DNA of 20,021 nucleotides from DASZTU01 sp035493835. Lineage in GTDB: Bacteria > Pseudomonadota > Alphaproteobacteria > Rhizobiales > Devosiaceae. Below the pieces are notes generated by a model. It saw only the letters and a program-made list of their open reading frames with translations. It searched no databases and was not told the DNA's origin. Every line of letters begins with the position of its first letter. The stretch's first letter is position 1. The DNA lies in contig DATJHO010000125.1 of assembly GCA_035493835.1 (NCBI GenBank), positions 1-20,021 of the forward strand, written 5' to 3'. A program made the translations under genes and the position numbers. This document shows positions 8,211 through 15,388 of the stretch, one piece after another.

Positions 8211-8299
8211 TGTAAGCAGGTTAACGCGGTGCGCAAGCCCCTCTATGCCTCGGCGAGGCTGGCCTGCCCGCACGCCGCCGCGGAAAATTGGAGTTTCTC

Positions 8300-9316
8300 A
8301 TGATCGATTATCGCTATCTCGGCCGCAGTGCGCTGAAGGTTTCCCCGCTTTGCCTCGGCACCATGATGTTCGGGCAGCAGACCCCCGATGCGGAGGCGTT
8401 CCGCATTATCGACAAGGCACGCGAGAGCGGCATCAATTTCCTCGATACGGCCGATATCTACAATGGCGGCGAATCCGAAAAGGTGGTGGGGCAGGGCATC
8501 AAGGCTCACCGCGACCATTGGGTAGTCGCGACGAAATTCGTGAATTTGCCACAGGAAAAGGGCCCCAACCGGGGCGGCTACTCGCGCAAATGGGTGTTCG
8601 AGACGGTGGAGAACTCGCTCAAGCGGCTCAACACCGACTATATCGACATTCTCTATTTTCACCGCGCGGTGCTCGATGCGCCGCTTGAGGAGCCGATGCG
8701 CGCTGTAGCCGACCTGATCCGGGCCGGAAAGCTGCGCTATTTCGGCGTCTCGAATTTTCGCGGCTTTCGCATTGCCGAGGTCGCGCACCTTGCCGATCAG
8801 CTCGGCATCGATCGTCCCGTCGCGAGCCAGCCGCTCTACAATATCGTCACGCGCACGGCGGAAGCCGAGCAGCTTCCGGCTGCGCATAATTATGGCCTCG
8901 GCGTCGTCTCCTACTCGCCGCTGGCGCGCGGTGTGCTGACGGGAAAATATCTGCCGGGCGAGACGCCGGGCGCCGATACGCGGGCCGGCCGGGGCGACAG
9001 GCGCATTATGGAAACCGAGTTCCGCCCGGAATCGCTGGAGATCGCGCGGCAGATCGCCGAGCATGCCCGCGCAAAGGGCATGGAGCCGGCAGATTTCGCG
9101 CTTGCCTGGGTGCTCAACAACCAGCTGGTGTCGGCGGCGATTGCGGGCCCGCGCACGGAAGCCCACTGGGACAGCTACATGCGCGCGCTCGATATCAAGC
9201 TTGATGCCGAGGACGAGGCCCTGGTCGATCGCCTGGTATCAGGGGGCCATGCCTCGACGCCCGGCTATAATGATCCCGCCTATCCCGTTGAAGGCCGCGT
9301 GCCGCGGCGCAGCTGA
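8300..9316 (+). CDS. Aldo/keto reductase
   Basis: A 338-residue NADPH-dependent aldo/keto reductase with a TIM-barrel fold. The catalytic tetrad is visible: Asp49 and Tyr54 in FLDTADIYNGGESE, Lys79 in VVATKF and His121 in ILYFHRAV. The NADP-binding end includes the strand VVSYSPLARGVLTGKY and the late motif AIAGPRTEAHWD. The layout resembles the subfamily of E. coli Tas/YajO and Bacillus stress reductases rather than the shorter 2,5-diketogluconate reductases. The start is ATG at 8300 with GGAG 6 bases upstream; a TTG at 8288 is in frame, but its last base is the first base of that ribosome site. It is divergent from the hydroxyacid dehydrogenase and convergent with the DUF1003 gene. It likely reduces aldehydes or ketones; the substrate is not deducible. 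Confidence 0.93.
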   Translation: MIDYRYLGRSALKVSPLCLGTMMFGQQTPDAEAFRIIDKARESGINFLDTADIYNGGESEKVVGQGIKAHRDHWVVATKFVNLPQEKGPNRGGYSRKWVFETVENSLKRLNTDYIDILYFHRAVLDAPLEEPMRAVADLIRAGKLRYFGVSNFRGFRIAEVAHLADQLGIDRPVASQPLYNIVTRTAEAEQLPAAHNYGLGVVSYSPLARGVLTGKYLPGETPGADTRAGRGDRRIMETEFRPESLEIARQIAEHARAKGMEPADFALAWVLNNQLVSAAIAGPRTEAHWDSYMRALDIKLDAEDEALVDRLVSGGHASTPGYNDPAYPVEGRVPRRS

Positions 9317-9337
9317 GGCCAGCCGGAACAGGATCGC

Positions 9338-9373
9338 AAAAAAATCGCCCAGTCCAAGGGAGTGGGCTGGGCG
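9338..9373 (-). terminator. Rho-independent terminator for the DUF1003 gene
   Basis: On the minus strand a 10-bp stem (CGCCCAGCCC pairing with GGACTGGGCG, one wobble) with an 8-base loop is followed within two bases by seven T. In plus-strand coordinates the arms are 9346-9355 and 9364-9373, and the A-run is 9338-9344. The orientation fits the minus-strand gene ending at 9475, about 100 bases upstream. It lies 21 bp beyond the aldo/keto reductase stop, so it also prevents read-through into that gene. Confidence 0.85.
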
Positions 9374-9474
9374 TTAGGGCCGCATGCGATGTGCCGGCGC
9401 TAAAAAAACGCGGGATGTAGGCAATAAGTTCCAATGCAGGGGCTCGCCCAGGCAATGGCTTTGCCGCATCTCGC

Positions 9475-10065
9475 TCAGTTCACGGTGCGGCCCTCGTTGC
9501 GGGCAGGCTCACTCCCGGCTCGCTGTGCCTCCGGGGTGTGCTCGGAAGATTTTAGCCGATCCAGCACCGCCTCCGGTGCCACGTCGCGCTCGAGTTCGGG
9601 GAGTTCGCCGTCGGCGGCCGTGCGGACATGCAGGTGCTTGGCGATCGCATCCACCATGGCGATCAGCTTGGTCGTCTCGTGCTCGTTCAACAGGTTGATC
9701 TGGAGGTCAAGGTCGGCCCGGGCGTCATCCTCGGCGGCCATACGGTTCTGGTTAATGAGGATGAAGGTCGAAAGGAAGATGGCTTCGACCGAAGCTGCCA
9801 TGGCGAGCACGACCAGCGAGGGGTCCCATCTCGGCACGAATGGGATGAATCCGATATTGGCGAGGATCCAGCCGCCGAACAGCACCAGGTGGATATAGAC
9901 GAACACCATGCTGCCGGCGAAGGCGCTGATCCAGGCGGCTGTCTTTTGCTCGAACGAGGCGGATTTTGCCGCCTCGCGCCGCCTCTCGAGGATGGCACTG
10001 ATATTGCGCTCGAGCGCGGGGCTCAGGCCGTGCTCTGAGTGGGTAGTCGGACTTGGTTCGGACAT
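9475..10065 (-). CDS. DUF1003 family membrane protein
   Basis: A 196-residue protein of the DUF1003 family. Two membrane helices are visible at about residues 48-70 and 83-105. They are followed by the family signature NQNRMAAEDDARADLDLQIN and LLNEHET at 105-132. The N-terminus (residues 18-42) and the last 60 residues are charged and probably cytoplasmic. The function of the family is not established. The start is ATG at 10065, with GGGAGG about 6 bases upstream; an upstream extension of the frame to 10383 runs through intergenic repeats and is not coding. A strong terminator follows at 9338-9373, so the gene is probably expressed alone. The last residues (about 155-196) are polar and probably disordered. 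Confidence 0.9.
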   Translation of the reverse strand: MSEPSPTTHSEHGLSPALERNISAILERRREAAKSASFEQKTAAWISAFAGSMVFVYIHLVLFGGWILANIGFIPFVPRWDPSLVVLAMAASVEAIFLSTFILINQNRMAAEDDARADLDLQINLLNEHETTKLIAMVDAIAKHLHVRTAADGELPELERDVAPEAVLDRLKSSEHTPEAQRAGSEPARNEGRTVN

Positions 10066-10178
10066 TGCCGCCTCCCGTTGGCTCGGAAAGCAACGACGCA
10101 GGGCCGAATCTGATCCCTGCCGGATGGGACTGGAGCCTGGCCCAGGGCCGCCGATGCGGTTCGGCCGCAAGCTCAAGA

Positions 10179-10251
10179 CCTCATCCTGAGCCTGTCGAAG
10201 GACGAGGTTTCCCGATGGCCGCCCTCGTGGTTCGACAGGCTCACCATGAGG
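10179..10251. repeat. Two facing copies of the 29-bp family A repeat
   Basis: Copy 2 is at 10179-10207 (plus) and copy 3 at 10223-10251 (minus), separated by 15 bp. Both have the CCTCA and CGAGG outer arms and share the central GAGCCTGTCGA. They differ only at two adjacent base pairs of the stem: TCCT/AGGA in copy 2 becomes TGGT/ACCA in copy 3, so pairing is kept. The two copies could also pair with each other to form one larger hairpin. Confidence 0.85.
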
Positions 10252-10304
10252 GCTCCGGTGGACCGCTGCGGAGGGCGGCGTTGGGCAATGCCGTTCCACA
10301 AACG

Positions 10305-10399
10305 CCGTCATTGCCCGGCGTGTCCGGGGCAATCTGAGGGCAGGACGCGCCGCCGCGCCCGTTGCCCTTGATGTCCCGGACAAGCTGGGGGCATGACGG
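10305..10399. repeat. Paired-arm repeat of about 95 bp
   Basis: The left arm starts CCGTCATTGCCCGG and continues to GAGGG at 10340. The right arm (10365-10399), read on the other strand, starts CCGTCATGCCCCCAG, continues TTGTCCGGGACAT and ends AAGGG. The arms are imperfect inverted copies around a GC-rich centre. The architecture matches the element at 13772-13880. Confidence 0.7.
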
Positions 10400-10628
10400 G
10401 CCTGCTGCGGAAGCTGGCGGGGGGAGGCTGGTTTTGCTTTCTCTTTTCATCCTTCGACGGGCGAGGAAATGCGGCGTTAAGAATTCTTCGCCTTAATGGT
10501 TTCGATGGCCTCGTGGCGGAGCGACTACGCGGGGGATTGCAACTCCTCACACCCTTGGTTCAATTCCAGGGCGAGGCCTCCATTTTTCTTGACGGGCTGA
10601 CTTGAGGGGGACTGAGCCTGTGGCTCCA

Positions 10629-10671
10629 CCCCTCACCCGCCCTTCGGGCACTCTCCCGCAAGGGGAGAGGG
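10629..10671 (-). repeat. Family C hairpin repeat
   Basis: Read on the minus strand, a CTCTCCC/GGGAGAG hairpin (plus coordinates 10651-10669) with CTTGC in the loop is followed by a GCCCGAAGGGC hairpin and GGGTGAGGGG. The order matches the repeats at 5263-5324 and 7072-7110. It lies 64 bp beyond the methyltransferase stop, in the position of a transcript end. Confidence 0.7.
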
Positions 10672-10734
10672 AAGAGAAGAGCCGAGGCACGCCGATAGTT
10701 CGCCGAGCCCAGCTCCGCGCCTGCCGGCGCCGCG

Positions 10735-11541
10735 CTAGGCGTCTTCGCCGGCAGCGCGAAATGCCAGGACCGCGTCCGTGCCGACGATCTCGGTGACACG
10801 CCCATCGGGAGCCTCGGCCTCAAGCTGGGCGCGGAGCGCCTCCTCGAAGGTTGTTTGATGTTCGCCCAGTACTTCGGGAGAGGTGGCTGAGGTGGAAAGC
10901 GCCCGGCCGATCACGTCCTCGATGGTGATCTCCCGCTCGAATATCCGGCCAAGCATCTCGACTTCGGAGAAGCTGGAGTGGAGCAGCATGGCCTCATGCG
11001 GCGCCCATTGGTCCGAACGGCGGATTTTCCGCGTGTCGTTCCGGTTCGGCACGAGCTTGTCGGCAAGCGCTTCCGTCAACTTGCGCCAATCGGGCGTGCT
11101 GGAAATGCGGCGATCGGCGAACAGCGCCACGGCGCCTTCGGGCACAACGATCCGGTCCAGCATTTCGAGGGTCGCCTTGCGGTCCATCCAGTGGAAGGAG
11201 CGGCCCATGGTGACGAGCTTGAACGAGCCGAGTTCGGGGGTGAGGTCATAGGATGAGCCCTGCCGGAATTCGATATCGAGCTCGGCTTCAGCAGCCGCGG
11301 CCCTGGCCGCCGCCAGCATGTCGGGCTCCGGATCCATCGCGGTGACGCGGGCGCCGAGCGTGGCGAAGGCGAGGGCAAGGGGGCCTGGACCGCAGCCGAG
11401 ATCGAGCATCCGATCCCCCGACTCGAGGCCCACGCGCTGGGCCACGGACGCGATCAAGGCCTCGGGGTAGGGAATGCGATAGCGGCTGTAAAAGGCGACC
11501 GTCGAGCGGAATCGCCGGGGTTCGAAAGGAATGGAGGTCAT
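10735..11541 (-). CDS. Class I SAM-dependent methyltransferase
   Basis: A 268-residue methyltransferase of the Methyltransf_11/25 type. Motif I (MLDLGCGPGPLALAFA) is at residues 45-60, the acidic residue ending strand beta-2 is in VTAMDPEPDML, and a later motif reads FKLVTMGRSFHWMDR. The N-terminal segment FEPRRFRSTVAFYSRYRIPYPEALI resembles the small-molecule methyltransferases in which this region closes over the substrate. The substrate cannot be read from sequence. The start is ATG at 11541; the nearest ribosome-site-like bases are a poor GGAC 3 bases upstream or AAAGG 12 bases upstream, so expression may be weak or coupled to a short upstream frame whose TGA overlaps this ATG. The frame remains open far upstream, but that extension overlaps the divergent Ppx/GppA gene. 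Confidence 0.88.
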   Translation of the reverse strand: MTSIPFEPRRFRSTVAFYSRYRIPYPEALIASVAQRVGLESGDRMLDLGCGPGPLALAFATLGARVTAMDPEPDMLAAARAAAAEAELDIEFRQGSSYDLTPELGSFKLVTMGRSFHWMDRKATLEMLDRIVVPEGAVALFADRRISSTPDWRKLTEALADKLVPNRNDTRKIRRSDQWAPHEAMLLHSSFSEVEMLGRIFEREITIEDVIGRALSTSATSPEVLGEHQTTFEEALRAQLEAEAPDGRVTEIVGTDAVLAFRAAGEDA

Positions 11542-11781
11542 AGTCCAAAATGCCTTTGGTGGTGCAATATCAGCGTACGAGCCATCATGTCGAACACGGC
11601 TGACAGCTTCATGTCGGCGGTCAAAAAACCCTCGAGCCGGAGAGGGGCGACGGCCGCCATAATTTCGGCGCGGTTGCGCCTCGGGCCCACATGCACTAAC
11701 TTTGTTGGTGACACCTGAACATACTGCATTCGGGCGCACCGGCCAGGGCCGGTCGGCGACCGGGGCAGATCGGAGATTTGA

Positions 11782-12972
11782 GTGACCGACCGAGATCGGT
11801 CCGCCGAGCCGGCAGCGCCCTTGGGCGGTGCGGCAATCCGTAGTCCGGACCGCCGCGGCGGCCGGAGAGATGCTGCGGGCCGGGTGAACTCCTCCGGTCC
11901 GCGGGAAACGGAAAAGCGGACAGCACACGCCCCCAATCCCCCACGCCGGTCGCGCAGCCCGGTCTATGCCGCGCTCGACCTCGGTACGAACAATTGCCGC
12001 TTGCTGATTGCGCGGCCGTTCGAAAAGAGCTTTCGCGTGCTCGATGGCTTTACCCGGATCGTCAGGCTCGGGGAGGGACTTTCGACTACCGGGCGGCTGG
12101 GCGAGCAGGCCATGGAGCGCACGCTCGAGGCGCTGCGCCTTTGCCGCAACAAGCTGCGTGAGCACGAGCCGGCACGCGCCCGGCTGGTTGCCACGGAGGC
12201 CTGCCGGTCGGCCAGCAACGGGCAGGAATTTTTGGATCGCGTGGCGGACGAACTGGGGCTGGTGCTCGAAATCGTCGACCGCCGCACCGAGGCCGAGCTG
12301 GCGGTGACCGGCTGCGCCGACCTCATCGAGGATGGGGCCGAGGGCGCATTGATGTTCGACATCGGTGGTGGATCATCCGAGCTTGCCTGGCTCGATTTCC
12401 GCGGCGGCCGACCGAAGCGGCAGAGCCGGACGGCGACCTCGATTCGCTCGTGGCAGTCGTTGCCGGTCGGGGTGGTGTCGATCGCCGAGCGCTTCGGCGG
12501 GGTCGATGTGACGCCGGAAACCTTCGAGGCCATGGTCGCCTTTGTCAGCCAGCACTTGCGGGAGTTCCGCGGCCGGCTCAAGCTGAAGCAGATGATTGCG
12601 GAACATTCTGTGCACCTGATCGGCACGTCCGGCACGGTCACGACGCTGGCCGGGCTACATCTGGGGCTCGATCGCTATGAGCGTCAGAAGGTCGATGGCC
12701 TGTGGATGACCGCCGCGGAGGTCGATGTGACCATGGCGGCGCTGCTCGGAATGCCGTTCGAACGCCGTGTCAGCCACCCCTGTATCGGGCGCGACCGGGC
12801 TGATCTGGTGCTGGCCGGTTGCGCCATTTTCGAGGCCATCCGGCGCGAATGGCCGACCACACGCGTGCGCGTCGCCGACAGGGGCCTGCGCGAGGGCATA
12901 TTGATTTCGCTGATGGATCAGGACCGGACTGTTGGGCGCCAGTCGCGGGCGCGGGCGGCTGCCAATGGCTAA
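11782..12972 (+). CDS. Ppx/GppA family phosphatase
   Basis: A 396-residue exopolyphosphatase / guanosine pentaphosphate phosphohydrolase family protein with the actin-like ASKHA fold. The first phosphate loop DLGTNNCRLLIA is at residues 66-77, the TEACRSA region at 138-144, the second glycine loop DIGGGSSEL at 193-201, and LIGTSGTVTTLAGL follows further on. It lacks the C-terminal HD-like domain of E. coli Ppx/GppA, as in many alphaproteobacteria. Residues 1-60 are a low-complexity Arg/Pro-rich extension. The start is GTG at 11782 with GGAG 6 bases upstream; a later GTG at 11884 would remove half the extension and cannot be excluded. Its end overlaps rlmE by 8 bases, so the two are co-translated. 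It acts on polyphosphate or pppGpp; which one is not decidable here. Confidence 0.9.
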   Translation: MTDRDRSAEPAAPLGGAAIRSPDRRGGRRDAAGRVNSSGPRETEKRTAHAPNPPRRSRSPVYAALDLGTNNCRLLIARPFEKSFRVLDGFTRIVRLGEGLSTTGRLGEQAMERTLEALRLCRNKLREHEPARARLVATEACRSASNGQEFLDRVADELGLVLEIVDRRTEAELAVTGCADLIEDGAEGALMFDIGGGSSELAWLDFRGGRPKRQSRTATSIRSWQSLPVGVVSIAERFGGVDVTPETFEAMVAFVSQHLREFRGRLKLKQMIAEHSVHLIGTSGTVTTLAGLHLGLDRYERQKVDGLWMTAAEVDVTMAALLGMPFERRVSHPCIGRDRADLVLAGCAIFEAIRREWPTTRVRVADRGLREGILISLMDQDRTVGRQSRARAAANG

Positions 12973-13684
12973 AACACCCTCAAGTGGCGGCCGTGGGGCC
13001 GACAAAGGCCTGAAAGTCCGCGTCAAAACCTCCAAGGGCCGCAAGATCGGCTCGACGCTCTGGCTGCAGCGGCAGCTCAACGACCCCTATGTCGCCAAGG
13101 CGCGGGCGGAGGGGTTTCGCTCCCGCGCGGCCTATAAGCTGCTCGAACTCGATGAGCGCTACAAGCTCCTGCATCGGGGCCAGCGCGTCGTCGACCTGGG
13201 TGCGGCGCCGGGCGGCTGGTCGCAGGTTGCGGCCAAGGCAGTCGGCTCGACGGACGAGCATCCGCTCGTTGTCGGCATCGACTATCTCGATATGGACCCG
13301 ATCCCCGGCGTGATCCTGCTCAAGAAGGATTTTACCGAGAACGATGCCCCGCAGATGCTGATCGAGGCGCTCGGCGGCAAGAAGGCAGATCTGGTGATCT
13401 CGGACATGGCGGCCCCGACCACCGGGCATCGTGCCACCGACCACCTGAGGATCGTGCACCTGGTCGAGATCGCTGCCGACTTCGCCATCGACATATTGGC
13501 GCCGGGCGGCACCTTCATCGCAAAAGTGTTCCAGGGCGGCACCGAGCATGAACTGCTCGCGATCCTGAAGCGCCACTTCTCCACGACCTTTCACGCCAAG
13601 CCGCCCGCCAGCCGGCAGGGATCGGCGGAAACCTACCTGATGGCGAAGGGTTTTAGGCCGGCGCCCGAGGACGCCGAGAAATAG
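12965..13684 (+). CDS. rlmE: 23S rRNA (uridine-2'-O)-methyltransferase RlmE
   Basis: A 239-residue RlmE (RrmJ/FtsJ), which methylates the 2'-O of U2552 (E. coli numbering) in the 23S rRNA A-loop during late 50S assembly. The SAM site VVDLGAAPGGWSQVA is at residues 75-89. The catalytic K-D-K-E set is visible as Lys58 (RSRAAYKL), Asp147 (VISDMAAP), Lys187 (FIAKVFQGG) and Glu222 (GSAETYLMAKGF). The N-terminal 25 residues are basic (GGRGADKGLKVRVKTSKGRK), longer than in E. coli, and could bind rRNA. The ATG at 12965 lies inside the last codons of the Ppx/GppA gene (8-base overlap), with no strong ribosome site of its own, so translational coupling is likely. The repeat region downstream may end the transcript. 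Confidence 0.97.
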   Translation: MAKTPSSGGRGADKGLKVRVKTSKGRKIGSTLWLQRQLNDPYVAKARAEGFRSRAAYKLLELDERYKLLHRGQRVVDLGAAPGGWSQVAAKAVGSTDEHPLVVGIDYLDMDPIPGVILLKKDFTENDAPQMLIEALGGKKADLVISDMAAPTTGHRATDHLRIVHLVEIAADFAIDILAPGGTFIAKVFQGGTEHELLAILKRHFSTTFHAKPPASRQGSAETYLMAKGFRPAPEDAEK

Positions 13685-13771
13685 AACGCGATCCCGTTGA
13701 GTTGACGCAGGTCGTGAGAACTTGGGCGCAGGCTGCCAGTGCGGCGTCGGTACCGGGCCTCACCCTTCCCA

Positions 13772-13880
13772 CATCGTCATCCCCGGGCTTGACCCACGGA
13801 CCCATGAAGCCTCGCCAGTAGCTTCGGTGGACTTGGCGCGGCATCATGGGTGGCCGGGTCAAGCCCGGCCATGACGAGAG
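13772..13880. repeat. Paired-arm repeat of about 105 bp between rlmE and the MFS genes
   Basis: The left arm has TCATCCCCGGGCTTGACCC at 13777-13795 and continues to GGACCCATGA. The right arm, read on the other strand from 13875, has TCATGGCCGGGCTTGACCC and then an ACCCATGATG end. Each arm is itself a small palindrome: GGCCGGG and CCCGGCC flank TCAAG at 13852-13870. The left arm matches 7025-7043 exactly in inverted orientation. The element lies between the convergent rlmE and MFS genes and could act as a two-way transcript end. Confidence 0.75.
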
Positions 13881-13945
13881 CGCGGTGAGTGCTTCAACTC
13901 GATGGGATCGCGCCTGTAGTCGGATGGGGCGGCGCCCCGACCCGT

Positions 13946-15388
13946 TCACTCCCCGGCCGTCGCTTCCACCGCGTGACCGTGGGCGGTGAGCTGGCTGCCG
14001 GCCGCCTTCGGCATGCGGAAGAACATGATCGTCGAGACCAGCGCGATCGCCGCGATCACGTAGAAGGCAACGTGGAAATCGCCGAGCGATGGATCGCCCC
14101 CGCCATGCAGCAGCCGCACGCCTTCCAGTGCGCCGCCGCCAATGGCAACGCCGGATGCCAGCGATAGCTGGACGGCCACCTGGCTGATGGCGGTGGCTTG
14201 GCCCGCGTCCTTGTCCTCGATATCGGCGAAGGTGAAGGCGTTGGTGGCGGTCCAGAACACCGACTGGAAGAATCCGGTGATGACCAGCAGCGTCATCATC
14301 AGGGGCAGCGGGGTCGTGGGCGCGTAAATGCCCATGGCCGCAACGCCCAGCACCGTGATGAAGGTCGCGATGGTCAGCGCCATCCGGAAGCCCAGCCGTT
14401 CGATGATTGTTTCCGATGCGAACTTGGCCGCAAACGCCCCGACTGCCGTTGCGAACGTGACGCTGCCGCTCTCGAATGGCGTCAGGCCGAAGGCGAGCTG
14501 CAGCATCAGCGGGAACAGGAACGGCATGGCGCCCGTCCCGAGGCGGAAAAACGAGCCGGCGACGACCGAGACACGGAACAGCGGAAAGCGGAACAGGCGC
14601 AGGTCGAGGATGGGATATTCGGTCCGCCGCGCATGCGGCAGATAGAACATCCAGCAAACCGTGCCGCCGACGAGCGTCGCGAGGCCGAAATAGATGGGTA
14701 GGGCCGGCAGCGTCAGCACGGAAATGCCGAAAACCCAGCCGGCGAAAGCGCCACCGGTGAGGAAGAAGCCGGGGAAATCCATGCGCCTTGGAGCATTCCG
14801 CTGCCAATCCGGCAACAGCCACGTCACCAGTACGACACCCAAAATGCCGATCGGCACGTTGATGAGAAAGATCCAGTGCCAGCTCAGATAGGTGGTGATG
14901 AAACCACCCACCGGCGGCCCTACGATCGGCCCGATCAGGCCGGGAATGCTCAGCCACGCCATGGCGTTGACGAGTTGGCTGCGGGGCGTCACCCGCACCA
15001 GGACGAGGCGGGCGACTGGCGTCATCATGGCGCCCCCGAACCCCTGCAGCAGGCGGGAAAGCACGAAGGTGACCAGCGAGTTTGACGCAGCGCAGGCAAG
15101 CGAGCCGAGGATGAAGATGATGATGGCGCCGCGGAAGACGTTTTTCGCGCCCCAGCGATCGGCCGCCCAGGCCGAGAGCGGGATGAAGATCGCCAGCGCC
15201 ACCATATAGGCGGTCAGCGCCAGCTTAAGCGCGATCGGATCGGTATGGATGTCATTGGCGATCGCGGCGAGCGAGGTGGCAATGACTGTCGAGTCCATGT
15301 TTTCCATGAACAGCGACACGGCAAGCACCACCGGCACTACCGGAGGAGCCACCAGCCGCCATTTTGACGGTGCAGGCGCCGCGCTCAT
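13946..15388 (-). CDS. DHA2-type MFS transporter, downstream paralogue
   Basis: A 480-residue proton-driven transporter of the major facilitator superfamily, most like the 14-helix DHA2 (EmrB/QacA) drug exporters. Motif D1 is seen in MENMDSTVIATSLAAIA, motif A in AWAADRWGAKN between helices 2 and 3, and motif C in GLIGPIVGPPVGG. A TYLSWHWIFLINVPIG segment follows, as is typical of EmrB-like proteins. The start is ATG at 15388, overlapping the TGA of the upstream transporter as ATGA. AAGGA directly abuts the ATG, too close to work normally, so expression probably depends on translation of the upstream gene. By eye, the N-terminal half is around two thirds identical to that neighbour, so the pair arose by tandem duplication. 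Substrate unknown; drug or metabolite export is likely. Confidence 0.92.
   Translation of the reverse strand: MSAAPAPSKWRLVAPPVVPVVLAVSLFMENMDSTVIATSLAAIANDIHTDPIALKLALTAYMVALAIFIPLSAWAADRWGAKNVFRGAIIIFILGSLACAASNSLVTFVLSRLLQGFGGAMMTPVARLVLVRVTPRSQLVNAMAWLSIPGLIGPIVGPPVGGFITTYLSWHWIFLINVPIGILGVVLVTWLLPDWQRNAPRRMDFPGFFLTGGAFAGWVFGISVLTLPALPIYFGLATLVGGTVCWMFYLPHARRTEYPILDLRLFRFPLFRVSVVAGSFFRLGTGAMPFLFPLMLQLAFGLTPFESGSVTFATAVGAFAAKFASETIIERLGFRMALTIATFITVLGVAAMGIYAPTTPLPLMMTLLVITGFFQSVFWTATNAFTFADIEDKDAGQATAISQVAVQLSLASGVAIGGGALEGVRLLHGGGDPSLGDFHVAFYVIAAIALVSTIMFFRMPKAAGSQLTAHGHAVEATAGE

Larger units (their letters stand above)
10066..10734. other. 669-bp gap filled with repeats, no gene
   Basis: No convincing gene is present. 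From left to right it holds two facing copies of the 29-bp repeat (10179-10251), a paired-arm repeat (10305-10399), an AT-richer patch with an imperfect palindrome around AAGAATTCTT (near 10475-10495) and a family C repeat (10629-10671). The AT-richer patch, about 240-290 bp downstream of the methyltransferase stop and 410-430 bp upstream of the DUF1003 start, could hold a promoter, but I cannot identify one. A 70-codon plus-strand frame at 10393-10605 starts inside a repeat and was not accepted. Confidence 0.6.

Noticed and set aside
10393..10605. 70-codon plus-strand frame in the large gap
   Set aside because: It begins inside the paired-arm repeat and has no domain and no usual codon pattern; its hydrophobic start is likely chance.
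11623..11646. Hairpin followed by six T on the minus strand upstream of the methyltransferase
   Set aside because: The stem is only 5 bp with an 8-base loop, too weak to call a terminator or attenuator without other support.
11542..12165. Upstream extension of the methyltransferase to 12165
   Set aside because: It runs antisense into the conserved part of the Ppx/GppA gene and precedes a natural methyltransferase N-terminus at 11541.
13653..14957. 434-codon minus-strand frame overlapping rlmE's end and the first MFS gene
   Set aside because: It is an out-of-frame shadow of the MFS transporter that also runs through the 13772-13880 repeat.
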